Source: Candidatus Thiodiazotropha sp. (ex Codakia rugifera) (lineage in GTDB: Bacteria; Pseudomonadota; Gammaproteobacteria; Chromatiales; Chromatiaceae). Taken from it: a DNA stretch of 64,000 nucleotides. The stretch spans positions 1-64,000 of the forward strand of contig JAHXHN010000003.1 of assembly GCA_025656675.1 (NCBI GenBank), given 5' to 3'. Below the pieces are notes generated by a model. The model was not told where the DNA came from. It ran no database searches and was given only the letters and a program-made list of their open reading frames with translations. Positions 8,192-16,483 of this stretch are shown piece by piece. Numbering within the stretch: position 1 is the stretch's first letter; each line of letters starts with the position of its first letter. Position numbers and translations under genes: made by a program.

Positions 8192-8968
8192 TCAAAATTT
8201 ACCACTATTGTTCCATTGATCCTCAGGAAGGATCCTCTCTTGCACATCCCAATGCTCAACGATCTTGTCATCTTGCAGACGAAAAATATCGAAGTACGCC
8301 CATTCACCTCCATCCCGTTGTGCGAGGCTGTAAACAACCACAAAATTGCCCTGGCCAATGAGGCGATCCACCATAACGTACCGCCCACCGCGACCCTTGG
8401 CCTGCTGAAAATGCTTCTGAACGCCTACCAACCCATCCTCAGCTTCAGGATTGTGTTGGTCGTATTGCTCGGTGGAAATGTACTGGGTCGCCTTTTCGTG
8501 CTGGCCGCCAATTAGAACGTCGTCAACGAATGCCCGAACAATCGCTTTGTTTGCTTCGGTCTTATCAAGATCTTCTACCTCGGTTGGGCCATCGACCATG
8601 GTTCGGCCTGATGCAGTATCTTCAACGTACGGCGCAATAACATCCCAATGTTCGATCATCCGGTCTTCATCATCCGTATCGAACAAGTCACCTGTTACCC
8701 ATTTTGCTTCGCCATTGTTCAAGCTCTGATAAACATGGACGAACACGTAGCGACCATCTTCAATCGCCCGAACCACTTGTATATCGCGAACCGGGTTCCG
8801 CTTCAAAAAAGGGCCAAAAAACGCCATGAACCCTTCCTTACCATCGCCGACACCGGTGGAATGCTGGGTGTAACGCTCACCCGTGTATTTATCGAGTGCT
8901 TCCTGCATGTTTCCATCTCGAATCCCTTCTAGATATAGCCCCTTGGCGTTTACGATTTTCTCGCTCAT
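8192..8968 (-). CDS. Tandem SnoaL-like / NTF2-fold protein
   Basis: Two copies of a SnoaL-like (nuclear transport factor 2 fold) domain lie in tandem, about residues 5-120 and 135-258. Both contain the typical run of an aromatic-rich strand followed by IEHWDV or VEHWDV. Such cone-shaped domains act as small-molecule cyclases, isomerases or hydrolases; the substrate here is unknown. I use the internal ATG at 8968 because the family domain starts there; the frame is open to a Met at 9028. The gene is divergent from a LysR regulator, which probably controls it. Confidence 0.8.
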   Translation of the reverse strand: MSEKIVNAKGLYLEGIRDGNMQEALDKYTGERYTQHSTGVGDGKEGFMAFFGPFLKRNPVRDIQVVRAIEDGRYVFVHVYQSLNNGEAKWVTGDLFDTDDEDRMIEHWDVIAPYVEDTASGRTMVDGPTEVEDLDKTEANKAIVRAFVDDVLIGGQHEKATQYISTEQYDQHNPEAEDGLVGVQKHFQQAKGRGGRYVMVDRLIGQGNFVVVYSLAQRDGGEWAYFDIFRLQDDKIVEHWDVQERILPEDQWNNSGKF

Positions 8969-9058
8969 TGTTGATCTCACATTCGCTGTTGTTGGCAACT
9001 CATCGCAATTATCGGTTAAACTAATCATTAATTACACGAGCATGTATTCATAATATCT

Positions 9059-9952
9059 ATGAGAAAAATCGATTATTTATCCCTCGACGGACACAGCTTG
9101 TTAGTCTTTGTCACGGTCTTGGAAGAGCTGTCGGTAACAAGAGCGGCTGAACGCTTAAGTGTCACTCAGTCAGCGGTTAGTCACACGCTGGAGAAGCTGC
9201 GCATTGCGCTGGGTGATCCACTCTTTGTTCGGTCTGGTAGGAGTATTGCTGCAACAGAACAAGCGCTTGGCTTGCTCGAACCTGTGCGAGACGTACTGGA
9301 TGGGATGAAAAGCCTAACGGACACGAGGGACTTCGACCCCACTGTCAGCGAGTTGACGTTCACGATTGCAGCAAATGACTTTCAACGCTCACTAATTTTC
9401 CCGCCGCTTACAAAGACCTTGAATACTCAGTCGATTAACGCACGCTTTAAATTTCTACCCGCCCGGGTCCCAGACGCTGCGCTACTTAGACAGGGGCATT
9501 GTGATCTGGTCATAACGCCCTTTCCACCCGAGGGTGGAGACATATTCCAAGTACGGCTGTTCTCAGACAATCTGGTGTGCTTTTACGATGGTAATGTTCG
9601 CAAACCCCCAGCCACGAAACGTGAACTGCTCAGCGACAAACACCTAGACGTGGTTTTCGACGATCAAGGGTCCGTGATGCATGCCGTATTGACAGGGCTA
9701 GATGTGGAGAGAATGCCGAAACCAAGAATATCCGTACCGAATTTCAATGCGATGAAGGAGTTTATTTCGGGCACTGATCTGATTACTGTGCAAATGGAGC
9801 GAATGGCGAAGACGAGCTTAAAGGGCCTTGACCATGCGCACCTGCCGTTCAAGACACCAAAACTTGCCCTGTTCATGGCTTGGCACCGCCGTAACAACAT
9901 CGATCCCGCTCACGTTTGGCTCCGGGAACTGATCAAGAATTTCGTTAGTTGA
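9059..9952 (+). CDS. LysR-family transcriptional regulator
   Basis: An N-terminal winged helix-turn-helix (about residues 9-68, with TRAAERLSVTQSAVSHTLEK) is followed by a periplasmic-binding-type effector domain (about 95-295). The length of 297 is typical. It is transcribed divergently from the SnoaL-like gene about 90 bp away, the classic arrangement in which a LysR protein controls its neighbour and itself from the shared intergenic region. The inducer is not predictable. Confidence 0.9.
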   Translation: MRKIDYLSLDGHSLLVFVTVLEELSVTRAAERLSVTQSAVSHTLEKLRIALGDPLFVRSGRSIAATEQALGLLEPVRDVLDGMKSLTDTRDFDPTVSELTFTIAANDFQRSLIFPPLTKTLNTQSINARFKFLPARVPDAALLRQGHCDLVITPFPPEGGDIFQVRLFSDNLVCFYDGNVRKPPATKRELLSDKHLDVVFDDQGSVMHAVLTGLDVERMPKPRISVPNFNAMKEFISGTDLITVQMERMAKTSLKGLDHAHLPFKTPKLALFMAWHRRNNIDPAHVWLRELIKNFVS

Positions 9953-10300
9953 CAGCTGCGGGTGGACACATCCATTGTGTGTCATTGCACGCCAACGCCA
10001 GCTTTTGGCCGTCAGCAGTCCTCGTTTATGATCAGGCAGTGAGTACATAATAATATAATTTCTTAAAATACTCCTGGGCATGCTAATCGTTGCAACTATT
10101 GTAAATAATTTAGTTTCACAACATCCCATGTCCGTTATTTACTTCCATTTGGATGATGTAAATTATAAAAACTACTTAATGTATAACTTTATAAATGGTT
10201 GATAACAATTTGTAAAAACAATACTATATATTATATTTTACGTATTAAATTCCCTTCGGAGCGCTATCTTTGTACATAAAGATGTAAAATGAGCCCACTT
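9953..10300. other. Non-coding AT-rich stretch
   Basis: About 350 bp between the LysR gene and the end of the right cassette array. No gene is visible. The part from 10140 to 10260 is very AT-rich. Confidence 0.4.
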
Positions 10301-10309
10301 GTCTCGTTA
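10301..10309 (-). repeat. Half of a cassette-boundary repeat
   Basis: On the minus strand the sequence TAACGAGAC, which is the left arm of the boundary repeat found at 2349-2396, lies 8 bp past the stop of the HExxH cassette. The right arm and the GTTATGT box are missing. This suggests the array was cut at this point. Confidence 0.35.
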
Positions 10310-10316
10310 TTCATTT

Positions 10317-11105
10317 TTATAAGCTTCGTGGAACATAGACTACTTCCTTCAGCTCGTTAATAACATTTCCACCTTCAAGTTCTGCTAAAGCCCTCTTGAG
10401 ATACCCTTTCACGTTCGTATCACAGTGAGGAAACGCTATTTCTGGTACTATGTCTTTTAAGCGTAAAAAGATTGCGAGTGAAAAGCTGTGTTCAGCCTCC
10501 GTGAGATAACCACCACCGGATGTCTGCCACCCTATAGCATCTACGCTTGCGTGTTGGCTGAAATTGAAAGTTGCATTTGCCTGGAAAATACCGAAACCAA
10601 GAAATGTAGCCCCTATATCTGTTGCAAACTCCCAGTTATCCCACCCACCAGGCGGTGGTTCCGGGGCGGTGCCAGTGAGATAGTGGGACAATTCATGAGC
10701 GAAGGTTGCGACCATTTGTGTTGGATTGGCGGTAATTTTCGGGTTGTAGGTAATTGTAGCTTCGTTTTTCTCATTCACCGAGAAGGTGCCAAGGGGATTT
10801 TGTTCTACGTTTTGGACTACCAATGTGGGGGCTACATGGAGATTGGGGTCTTCTTCCTGAGCCTGTAGCGTAACCGGCCAATTTTCCATACCAGCGTATT
10901 TCATTACGTGTTCTAGCGTTATCTGCGCAGCAGACTCCTTTGATTCAACAACAGTAGGAAAATACTCCTTAGTGGGGAGTATCAACTGAGCTCCTTTGAA
11001 AAAGTCGTCCCCTCCGAAATGAGTAAGCAGCCATCTGAAACACTCAATTTGAAACAGAGTGTCTTCTTCGGAAAGTAATGGATTTTTTCTAAATGGATTC
11101 CACAT
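10317..11105 (-). CDS. Putative zinc metallopeptidase-like cassette protein (HExxH)
   Basis: I chose the ATG at 11105, eight bases after AAGGA. The protein has 262 residues and no signal peptide. A HELSHY motif near residue 140 fits the HExxH zinc-binding signature, and a conserved-looking EFATDIGATFLGFG about 20 residues later could give the third ligand (Glu or Asp). This layout resembles gluzincin-type peptidases, but I do not recognise the family. It is flanked by an attC site upstream, so it is part of the minus-strand cassette array. Substrate and toxicity are unknown. Confidence 0.6.
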   Translation of the reverse strand: MWNPFRKNPLLSEEDTLFQIECFRWLLTHFGGDDFFKGAQLILPTKEYFPTVVESKESAAQITLEHVMKYAGMENWPVTLQAQEEDPNLHVAPTLVVQNVEQNPLGTFSVNEKNEATITYNPKITANPTQMVATFAHELSHYLTGTAPEPPPGGWDNWEFATDIGATFLGFGIFQANATFNFSQHASVDAIGWQTSGGGYLTEAEHSFSLAIFLRLKDIVPEIAFPHCDTNVKGYLKRALAELEGGNVINELKEVVYVPRSL

Positions 11106-11123
11106 AGTCAAATTCCTTTTTGC

Positions 11124-11170
11124 TCATAACGTTTAGCACAGCGGCACAGCTCTGCTGTGTCTGGTTATGT
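11124..11170 (-). repeat. attC recombination site (minus strand)
   Basis: On the minus strand the boxes ACATAAC and GTTATGA enclose inner arms CACAGC and GCTGTG. The 47-bp element has the R''-L''-L'-R' order. It closes the frameshifted cassette and precedes the HExxH cassette. Confidence 0.7.
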
Positions 11171-11175
11171 ATGAT

Positions 11176-11467
11176 TTACTCACAACCTCCGCCTCCGTCT
11201 CCACTGGTATCGACATCACCTGAACCGCCACACATATAGGTTTCGCCGCCATTACTATTTACACCGGAGGCCCACCCTAGCTTGATTTTTCTATACGCTA
11301 GTATTGTGCCTACTATCGGTACTAACCAGATTATTAATCTGCCAAATAGTTTTTTGTTTAATAGTAATCAACGGATAATCCGCCACTTCTTTTGATGCAA
11401 AATTCCCCAGGAATATATGAGCGATTAGAGAAATTCCTATCACCGCTAAAAATGGCCTGTAATCCAT
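11176..11467 (-). pseudogene. Frameshifted cassette gene for a small membrane protein
   Basis: From the ATG at 11467 the frame encodes a hydrophobic N-terminus and stops at 11291. The frame one base over continues with a second clear membrane segment and a Gly/Asp-rich tail containing two cysteines, ending at the stop at 11176-11178 just before the attC site. The switch falls in or near the run AAACAAAAAAC around 11350. One extra A would explain it. The joined product would have about 96 residues and two membrane segments. It may be a real frameshift mutation, a sequencing error, or a recoding site. Confidence 0.55.
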
Positions 11468-11486
11468 TACTCTTATTCTTTCATTC

Positions 11487-11574
11487 ACATAACGTTCTAC
11501 ATAAGGAGCGCGTAGCAGCATAGCTGCGAGCGTCCCAGTGAGCGATAGCGAACGGTCTTGATGTGCTGGTTATC
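11487..11574 (-). repeat. attC recombination site (minus strand)
   Basis: On the minus strand GATAACC at the left and GTTATGT at the right bracket inner arms CACATCAAG and CCTTATGTAG with partial pairing. A palindrome of the GCTAT/ATAGC type lies inside. Length is 88 bp. Confidence 0.65.
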
Positions 11575-11578
11575 TTCT

Positions 11579-12025
11579 TCACCCTATATCAATCCCTAGA
11601 CCACTAATAATTGCTGCTATGATGAGGAACACTATTAGCGCCCCAACAAAAGCTATAGATAATTGCAATGTAATTGCAGCTGCTCCAAGGATGAAAGCTA
11701 CTCCACTTGGTCGCCATTCTTCTTTTTGAGTAAATCCGATAGAGCCAAGCCCAACAGCTATTAGCCCAGCCACCATTACTGATTTATATAGAAGATCATC
11801 TATATCAAGCGATTGAGTACTTGGCGGTGGTGTATATTCTTTGCCCTGCATTTTTGCTTTAACAGCTTCCTTAATTTTTACTGTCGTGTCAGCAACAAAT
11901 GACTCGACTGGTTGCGGCTCATTAATTGGCCCAAAAGTAAAATGCAATATGCCAATCCCAAATGCAATTAGGCCTATTATGGTTCCCCAAGTACCTAGCG
12001 TTCTCCCTTTCCTTTCAGCACCCAT
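11579..12025 (-). CDS. Cassette-borne membrane protein (148 aa)
   Basis: One hydrophobic segment lies at about residues 13-31. A hydrophilic stretch with a Pro-rich PPPST follows, then hydrophobic segments at about 83-97, 108-118 and 122-145. A Shine-Dalgarno AAAGGAATAG precedes the ATG. I recognise no family. It sits between a short boundary repeat (upstream) and an attC site (downstream), so it is another minus-strand cassette. Confidence 0.65.
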   Translation of the reverse strand: MGAERKGRTLGTWGTIIGLIAFGIGILHFTFGPINEPQPVESFVADTTVKIKEAVKAKMQGKEYTPPPSTQSLDIDDLLYKSVMVAGLIAVGLGSIGFTQKEEWRPSGVAFILGAAAITLQLSIAFVGALIVFLIIAAIISGLGIDIG

Positions 12026-12042
12026 CTTCTATTCCTTTTTAA

Positions 12043-12077
12043 ACATAACAGTTGTTTTAACGAGACCCCCTCTTCGT
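12043..12077 (-). repeat. attC-like cassette-boundary repeat, copy 4
   Basis: On the minus strand this carries the same GGGGGTCTCGTTA core and terminal AACTGTTATGT as the left-array repeats. The left arm is altered. It lies directly behind the stop codon of the SMC-like ATPase gene, which suggests that gene (or the two-gene operon) entered as a cassette or adjoined one. Confidence 0.55.
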
Positions 12078-13256
12078 TTAGTCCGGCCAATGCCAACCTG
12101 GCTTATCAAGCATTCCTTGACCTTGAACTTCTGTCTGACCAAGCACTTTCTCCAATTCTATCTCATTACACTCGCTGTATTGAGCCAAAGTATTAACAAG
12201 ACGACGAGCATGGGTAACTATCAAGATTTGACTGTACTCCGATGCCTTGATGATTAGACGTCCTAGTGCCGGGAGCAGTTCGGGATGCAGACTTGTTTCT
12301 GGTTCATTGAGTACCATTAATTGTGGAGGTCTAGGTGTCATTAATGCAGCAACCCACAATAAATAACGTAGAGTCCCATCAGAAAGCTCAGTGCCAGTAA
12401 GTCCACGCAGAAGCCCGTCTTGATGGAATGTCAACGAAAACCGGTTATCTGCTGCTGTGTTAATAGCGACATGGGCACCTGGAAAAGCGTCGCTAATTAC
12501 TTCATTGAGCACTTCTTTATCACCGATTTCTCTAATAGTCTGCCACGTGGCTGCAAGTGTGTGCCCATCATGATCAAGCACTGGAGATCGCGTCCCCAAC
12601 TGCGGTTGACGTGCCGGCGCTTCGCTGTCTGTCCTAAGGTGATCGTAGAATCTCCAACCCCTTATCCTCTCTCTAAGCTGAACGATCTCTGGTGTGCGCT
12701 CCGGATCACCTGTATGTGTAAACATGCTTTCGAAATTGGGAATGTGTTGCGCTATCACCTCCCACCTACGAGATTCACGAGTCTTGGCAATAGGACCGGC
12801 TCGATCGATTAACGCGTGAGATGGCCGGTAGCTAAGTCCAGACCATATAGTCTCTCGTTTAATCTCAGGATCCAATGAAAATGCTGTCGGCTCAGGGTCG
12901 TCTGGGTCAGGGGGTTTAGGCAGTCCAAGAGAAATTGCATACCCGAAATCATCACCGGCAAATCCGAGCCGCAGTCGCCTGGGACCTTTTTGGTGAGTAC
13001 CTTCAATCGAAACTTTTCCACTTTTCATTCGGTCAGAAATTGTTGATGGCCCCGCCCAGAAAGTAGATTTGAGCCCACCCTCCCTTGCCAGGGCGCTGAC
13101 CACTCCTCCAGTGGATGTCTCAGCCAACAAACGCAACGCCCGATAAAGGTTCGATTTGCCACTACCATTAGAGCCAGTGATAACATTCAGTGGCCCTAAC
13201 GGGACCACGAGATCCAAGATTGACCGGTAGTTACTAATAGCAAGGGTATGCAGCAT
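12078..13256 (-). CDS. SMC/ABC-like ATPase (AAA_21, COG4637 type)
   Basis: The Walker A motif GSNGSGKS is at residues 28-35. A C-terminal ABC-type signature LSDGT, Walker B MVLNEPETSLHP and a switch His in VTHARR complete an SMC/RecF-like ATPase head without a long coiled coil. The 392-residue length fits the predicted ATPases of COG4637. Such ATPases occur alone or as sensor/effector ATPases in defence operons. It starts 32 bp after the ClpS-ClpX-AAA fusion gene and is probably co-transcribed with it. An attC-like repeat abuts its 3' end. No nuclease (TOPRIM) domain is fused, unlike OLD proteins. Confidence 0.8.
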   Translation of the reverse strand: MLHTLAISNYRSILDLVVPLGPLNVITGSNGSGKSNLYRALRLLAETSTGGVVSALAREGGLKSTFWAGPSTISDRMKSGKVSIEGTHQKGPRRLRLGFAGDDFGYAISLGLPKPPDPDDPEPTAFSLDPEIKRETIWSGLSYRPSHALIDRAGPIAKTRESRRWEVIAQHIPNFESMFTHTGDPERTPEIVQLRERIRGWRFYDHLRTDSEAPARQPQLGTRSPVLDHDGHTLAATWQTIREIGDKEVLNEVISDAFPGAHVAINTAADNRFSLTFHQDGLLRGLTGTELSDGTLRYLLWVAALMTPRPPQLMVLNEPETSLHPELLPALGRLIIKASEYSQILIVTHARRLVNTLAQYSECNEIELEKVLGQTEVQGQGMLDKPGWHWPD

Positions 13257-13288
13257 AGTCGGTATTAGCAGGTGAGATGCATCTCCTT

Positions 13289-15049
13289 TTAATCAGCGGC
13301 ATTGAAATCGGCCGTGCCTCCAAGCACCATCCGATTGAGCAGATTGTTCTCAAACAACATCTCATTTAATGCCTGATCTACATCGTCAGGGTCTACAATC
13401 ATTTGGTCGCCTCGCTCGATAGAATATTGAGCCAAACGCCTCACTAACTCCTTGATAAAAGATGCACTAACCCCATCAGTGCGTTTCGCAATGTCACTCC
13501 TAATAGGATTGGATATATCAAGCCTCCCTCTATATAGATCAAGCAGACGATTTCGACATGCGTCATCAGGCTTGGGAAACTCTATGAGTTGATCTATACG
13601 ACCAGGTCGAGCAATGAGTGCTTGCTCTAATACCTCAGGTTTGTTCGTAGTAAGGACGAAAAGTATGTCGGCGTCTTCTTTTAGTCCATCCATTTCGTTA
13701 AGCAAATGATTCAACAGGGCTTCTTCCTGGGAGCCGTGCATCATTTCTCTAGCCTTTGCCAAAAGATCTGCATCTTCAATGACAAAAATCACTGGCTGCA
13801 TCAGCTTTGCCAAGGCAAAGTATTCAGGCAAAAGCCCAATCTGTTCCGCAGTCACCAAGAATGTTGTGTGATCTTTGAGTTGAGTGGCAAGGTAACGAAT
13901 CGTATGGGTCTTTCCAGTCCCTGGCGAGCCATAAAACATCACTCCACGCTTCGTCTGAAGTCCAAGTTCTCGTAGTTGCTGTCGCTGTCCACAGAATTGA
14001 ATGATCGTTCGATCTAGCTCTGCCAGTGTCTTCTTGGGCAGAATGATTTGTTCTCTTTCAACTGCTGCCATCTTGTGGACCGTGATACCTGTCGAACTTC
14101 CCCCAAAATGCGGTGATTGTTCAAGAGAGAGGACCTTACCACGATAGGTCTGGGCATCTCGTATTTGGGTCTCGACAGAATCAAAGACAGATCTCGTGAC
14201 AGAAGCAGTTTGGTCACCTTGCGGGCCGCAGATCTCAAGAAAGATCGTGTAACCACCTTGATAGTCTGATTCACGGGAGAGTATCGCTGCGTAGCGAGCC
14301 TCACCCTCAATGAGGAGCCACAGACCATTGATCTGACACTGCCTGGGAGCCATCTCGCCAATATCGAGTTCTTCATACGATATCGCTGATACTCCGAATG
14401 CACCTCGACCGCTAGTCCACAGCGCGTTGAGGTCCACCTTCTCATAACCATGTTGTTGCCTAAATCCAACGGTTCTTATTGCTTTGCTATTCAAAAATCT
14501 TTCTATAGCTACTTGTAGGTCAGCACGTACTCGCCCAGGATACGATCGGGAAGTCTTTACAAACTTGTCGGGTGAGACATCACCGAAGTGCCAGTCCAAC
14601 AACTCGTAGGTGAAACGAAATCTCGCTGATGAAATCAATTCTTGAAGATGGCCGGCGCTCCGCACAACACACTGATCACAAATGTTGGCATGCTGTCCAT
14701 TAAACATCTTATGTACAGCAGAGTCCGTTTTTCCACAAAAGGAGCAAACGACAACACCAGAGGAATCAGGATCTGCAATATCAACCTTTTGGACGACGAG
14801 CTTGTGTGAGGCATTCTTGATCTCGGCTAGGGCAGCAGAATAGATGGCATCAGCAACCATCGCTGTGTAAGGACCAAAGAAATGACTGCCTGCACGCGAC
14901 AGTCTTCTGGTTATCTCCTCGGCTTCATATAAAGGCACACCTATCAATTTCTCGATCAAGGTAGCGACGAAGGGAAAAGGCGTCGTTTCATCGGAATAGA
15001 TTACGACTTGAAATAGCGCAGTGTTTTCCTTATTTCCTATTGCTTCCAT
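13289..15049 (-). CDS. ClpS-like / ClpX zinc finger / AAA ATPase fusion protein
   Basis: Three modules are visible in 586 residues. Residues 11-91 align by eye with ClpS (VVIYSDETTPFPFV, later GPYTAMVADA); Asp and Thr of the N-degron pocket are kept, but the pocket His is replaced. Residues 101-128 are a ClpX-type zinc finger with CSFCGK and ICDQCV (Cys 102, 105, 124, 127). Residues about 360-500 are an AAA ATPase with Walker A GSPGTGKT (374-381), Walker B reading IED instead of the usual DE (near 424-426), sensor TTN (467-469) and RPGRID (481-486). That part resembles Cdc48, FtsH and BCS1 ATPases, not ClpX. No protease domain is present. The middle (130-360) is unassigned. A role as a substrate-selecting unfoldase is inferred. 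It is the first gene of an operon with the SMC-like ATPase. Confidence 0.8.
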   Translation of the reverse strand: MEAIGNKENTALFQVVIYSDETTPFPFVATLIEKLIGVPLYEAEEITRRLSRAGSHFFGPYTAMVADAIYSAALAEIKNASHKLVVQKVDIADPDSSGVVVCSFCGKTDSAVHKMFNGQHANICDQCVVRSAGHLQELISSARFRFTYELLDWHFGDVSPDKFVKTSRSYPGRVRADLQVAIERFLNSKAIRTVGFRQQHGYEKVDLNALWTSGRGAFGVSAISYEELDIGEMAPRQCQINGLWLLIEGEARYAAILSRESDYQGGYTIFLEICGPQGDQTASVTRSVFDSVETQIRDAQTYRGKVLSLEQSPHFGGSSTGITVHKMAAVEREQIILPKKTLAELDRTIIQFCGQRQQLRELGLQTKRGVMFYGSPGTGKTHTIRYLATQLKDHTTFLVTAEQIGLLPEYFALAKLMQPVIFVIEDADLLAKAREMMHGSQEEALLNHLLNEMDGLKEDADILFVLTTNKPEVLEQALIARPGRIDQLIEFPKPDDACRNRLLDLYRGRLDISNPIRSDIAKRTDGVSASFIKELVRRLAQYSIERGDQMIVDPDDVDQALNEMLFENNLLNRMVLGGTADFNAAD

Positions 15050-15195
15050 GAATCCAACTCTGCTTCTGAAGTTTTACGGATAAGTTGCTAGATGCCTACA
15101 TCTGGTAGGCTGCAACTACCGATGATAGGGCACAGGCGATCTGCCGTCCAGGATATCGTGAACGGACAGTCAACAGATTTTCTTTCAATGCCTTC

Positions 15196-15558
15196 AATAA
15201 TAATCCACTCCCCCTACACGCTCCACCAGGTCGTTGATGTGCCGATTCACCGTCTGCTGAGCCATCGAAAAGACTCTTTCAGACTTCCTGAATCGACCGG
15301 CATATAGGTAGGGTGTTTTTCGGTGCCCAGGTGTCCCAGGGTTTCGGGTTTGAGCAGATAGACCGGCATCTGATCAACGGTCTCGAGAATGAGGGGGCGT
15401 TTGGTGATCAGACGATCCCAATCGATGCGTACCGACTGGATGGGGAAACTAACATCGGGGGCCTCAACACGGCGAAAAAGACCGCCGCGATTCGTATTGC
15501 GCGGGATGGGGTATTCCGTGTCATTGAGCCGTTCAGGCACCATTTCCCTTAGTTCCAT
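15196..15558 (-). pseudogene. Broken hypothetical gene
   Basis: The minus strand has an open frame from 15558 to a stop at 15247 whose composition looks coding. A neighbouring frame from the ATG at 15265 continues for 22 more codons with protein-like sequence (QQTVNRHINDLVERVGG). A one-base shift near 15265 would join them into one protein of about 120 residues. I do not recognise the family. No Shine-Dalgarno is obvious, and this may be a gene fragment. Confidence 0.35.
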
Positions 15559-15781
15559 GTATCCAGATTAGACATCATAATAGACGCAATTTCTTGTGAT
15601 AAAAGGCGCTGAGTCAAGAGAGAAAAAGAAAATAATCGTTTTTACCTAAATAATGGTAAATGGTGCAGATAGCGGGCACCAACAACCAGGCAGCCTCCGA
15701 ACTCGTCACAACCGGGGCTTATCGTTATAGCAGAAATCCCATGTATGTTGGAGCCTCTAGCTTTTTCTTGGGATAGGAATC

Positions 15782-15883
15782 ATGGCGGGTAGCTACTGGA
15801 TAGTCATCGCATGCATTCCACTTATCCTCTACCTCGCTCTGCATGTTGTGCCAAAGGAAGAAGATTATTTAAAACGATCTTGA
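15782..15883 (+). CDS. Small single-pass membrane protein (33 aa)
   Basis: The short frame encodes a hydrophobic segment at residues 5-23, followed by a charged tail ending in EEDYLKRS. A Shine-Dalgarno-like AGGAA precedes the ATG by four bases. Its stop lies 10 bp before the MarR gene, so the two may be co-transcribed. Small proteins of this shape often modulate larger membrane complexes; whether this one belongs to the adjacent RND pump is only a guess. Confidence 0.45.
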   Translation: MAGSYWIVIACIPLILYLALHVVPKEEDYLKRS

Positions 15884-15893
15884 GGGGAATCCT

Positions 15894-16400
15894 ATGAGGC
15901 CTATTGCCGCAACGTCTGGAGGTGGTGTAACGATGCAAGAAGAGATAGGAGCTAAGGGAACCAGAGAGCGGCTTCACGAGCTGTTCAGAGAGTTATTCGC
16001 ACTGCATGACGTTTTGAATAAACTTATGGATGAGATCCATAAAAAGGTCGGCATGAGCACGTCCCAACTCAAGGTGATGCGCGTGTTGATTGAGGCCGGA
16101 GAGAGCACCGTTCCCGACACGGCTGCACGACTGGGGGTCAGTCGTCAGTTCGTACAAACCGTATACAACAACTTGGCAGGGCAGGAGTTCATCGCGTATC
16201 GGGAAAACTCACGCCACAAGCACTCTCGACTGACCGCACTGACGGTGACTGGACAGGACGCCTATCGGCTGGCCCGGACGAAGGAAAACGAGATCATCGA
16301 GTCGGCCCTTCTGGGAATCTGCGGAGAAGAGGCCGAAGTTTCACGGTTGCTTTTGGCACGGATTCGCGAAAACCTGGAGCTCTCTAGCGACCAGATCTAG
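15894..16400 (+). CDS. MarR-family regulator
   Basis: A winged helix-turn-helix of MarR type spans about residues 48-125 (QLKVMRVLIEAGESTV, then ARLGVSRQFVQTVYNNL, and a wing around RENSRHKHSR). Flanking helices provide the dimer interface. A start at 15894 follows GAGGGGAAT; an alternative at 15933 follows GGAGGTGG. It lies 84 bp upstream of the RND pump genes in the same direction and most likely represses them in response to a lipophilic or phenolic ligand. Confidence 0.85.
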   Translation: MRPIAATSGGGVTMQEEIGAKGTRERLHELFRELFALHDVLNKLMDEIHKKVGMSTSQLKVMRVLIEAGESTVPDTAARLGVSRQFVQTVYNNLAGQEFIAYRENSRHKHSRLTALTVTGQDAYRLARTKENEIIESALLGICGEEAEVSRLLLARIRENLELSSDQI

Positions 16401-16483
16401 TACGCTGTACCGGGTATACTGATATCAGTAGCCTAGAGATCGAATGCTTAGCGTAGGGATATCTCCATATCCGAGGGTATGTA

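Noticed and set aside
8092-8361. Plus-strand frame overlapping the SnoaL-like gene
   Set aside because: Most of it is antisense to a well-supported gene and the product has no coherent pattern.
12078-13256. OLD-family nuclease (Gabija- or retron-type effector)
   Set aside because: The protein has the ATPase head only; no TOPRIM motif is present after it or in the neighbouring gene.
13289-15049. Simple ClpX or FtsH assignment
   Set aside because: The zinc finger is ClpX-like but the AAA domain is of Cdc48/BCS1 type, there is no FtsH protease domain, and a ClpS-like domain is fused at the front.
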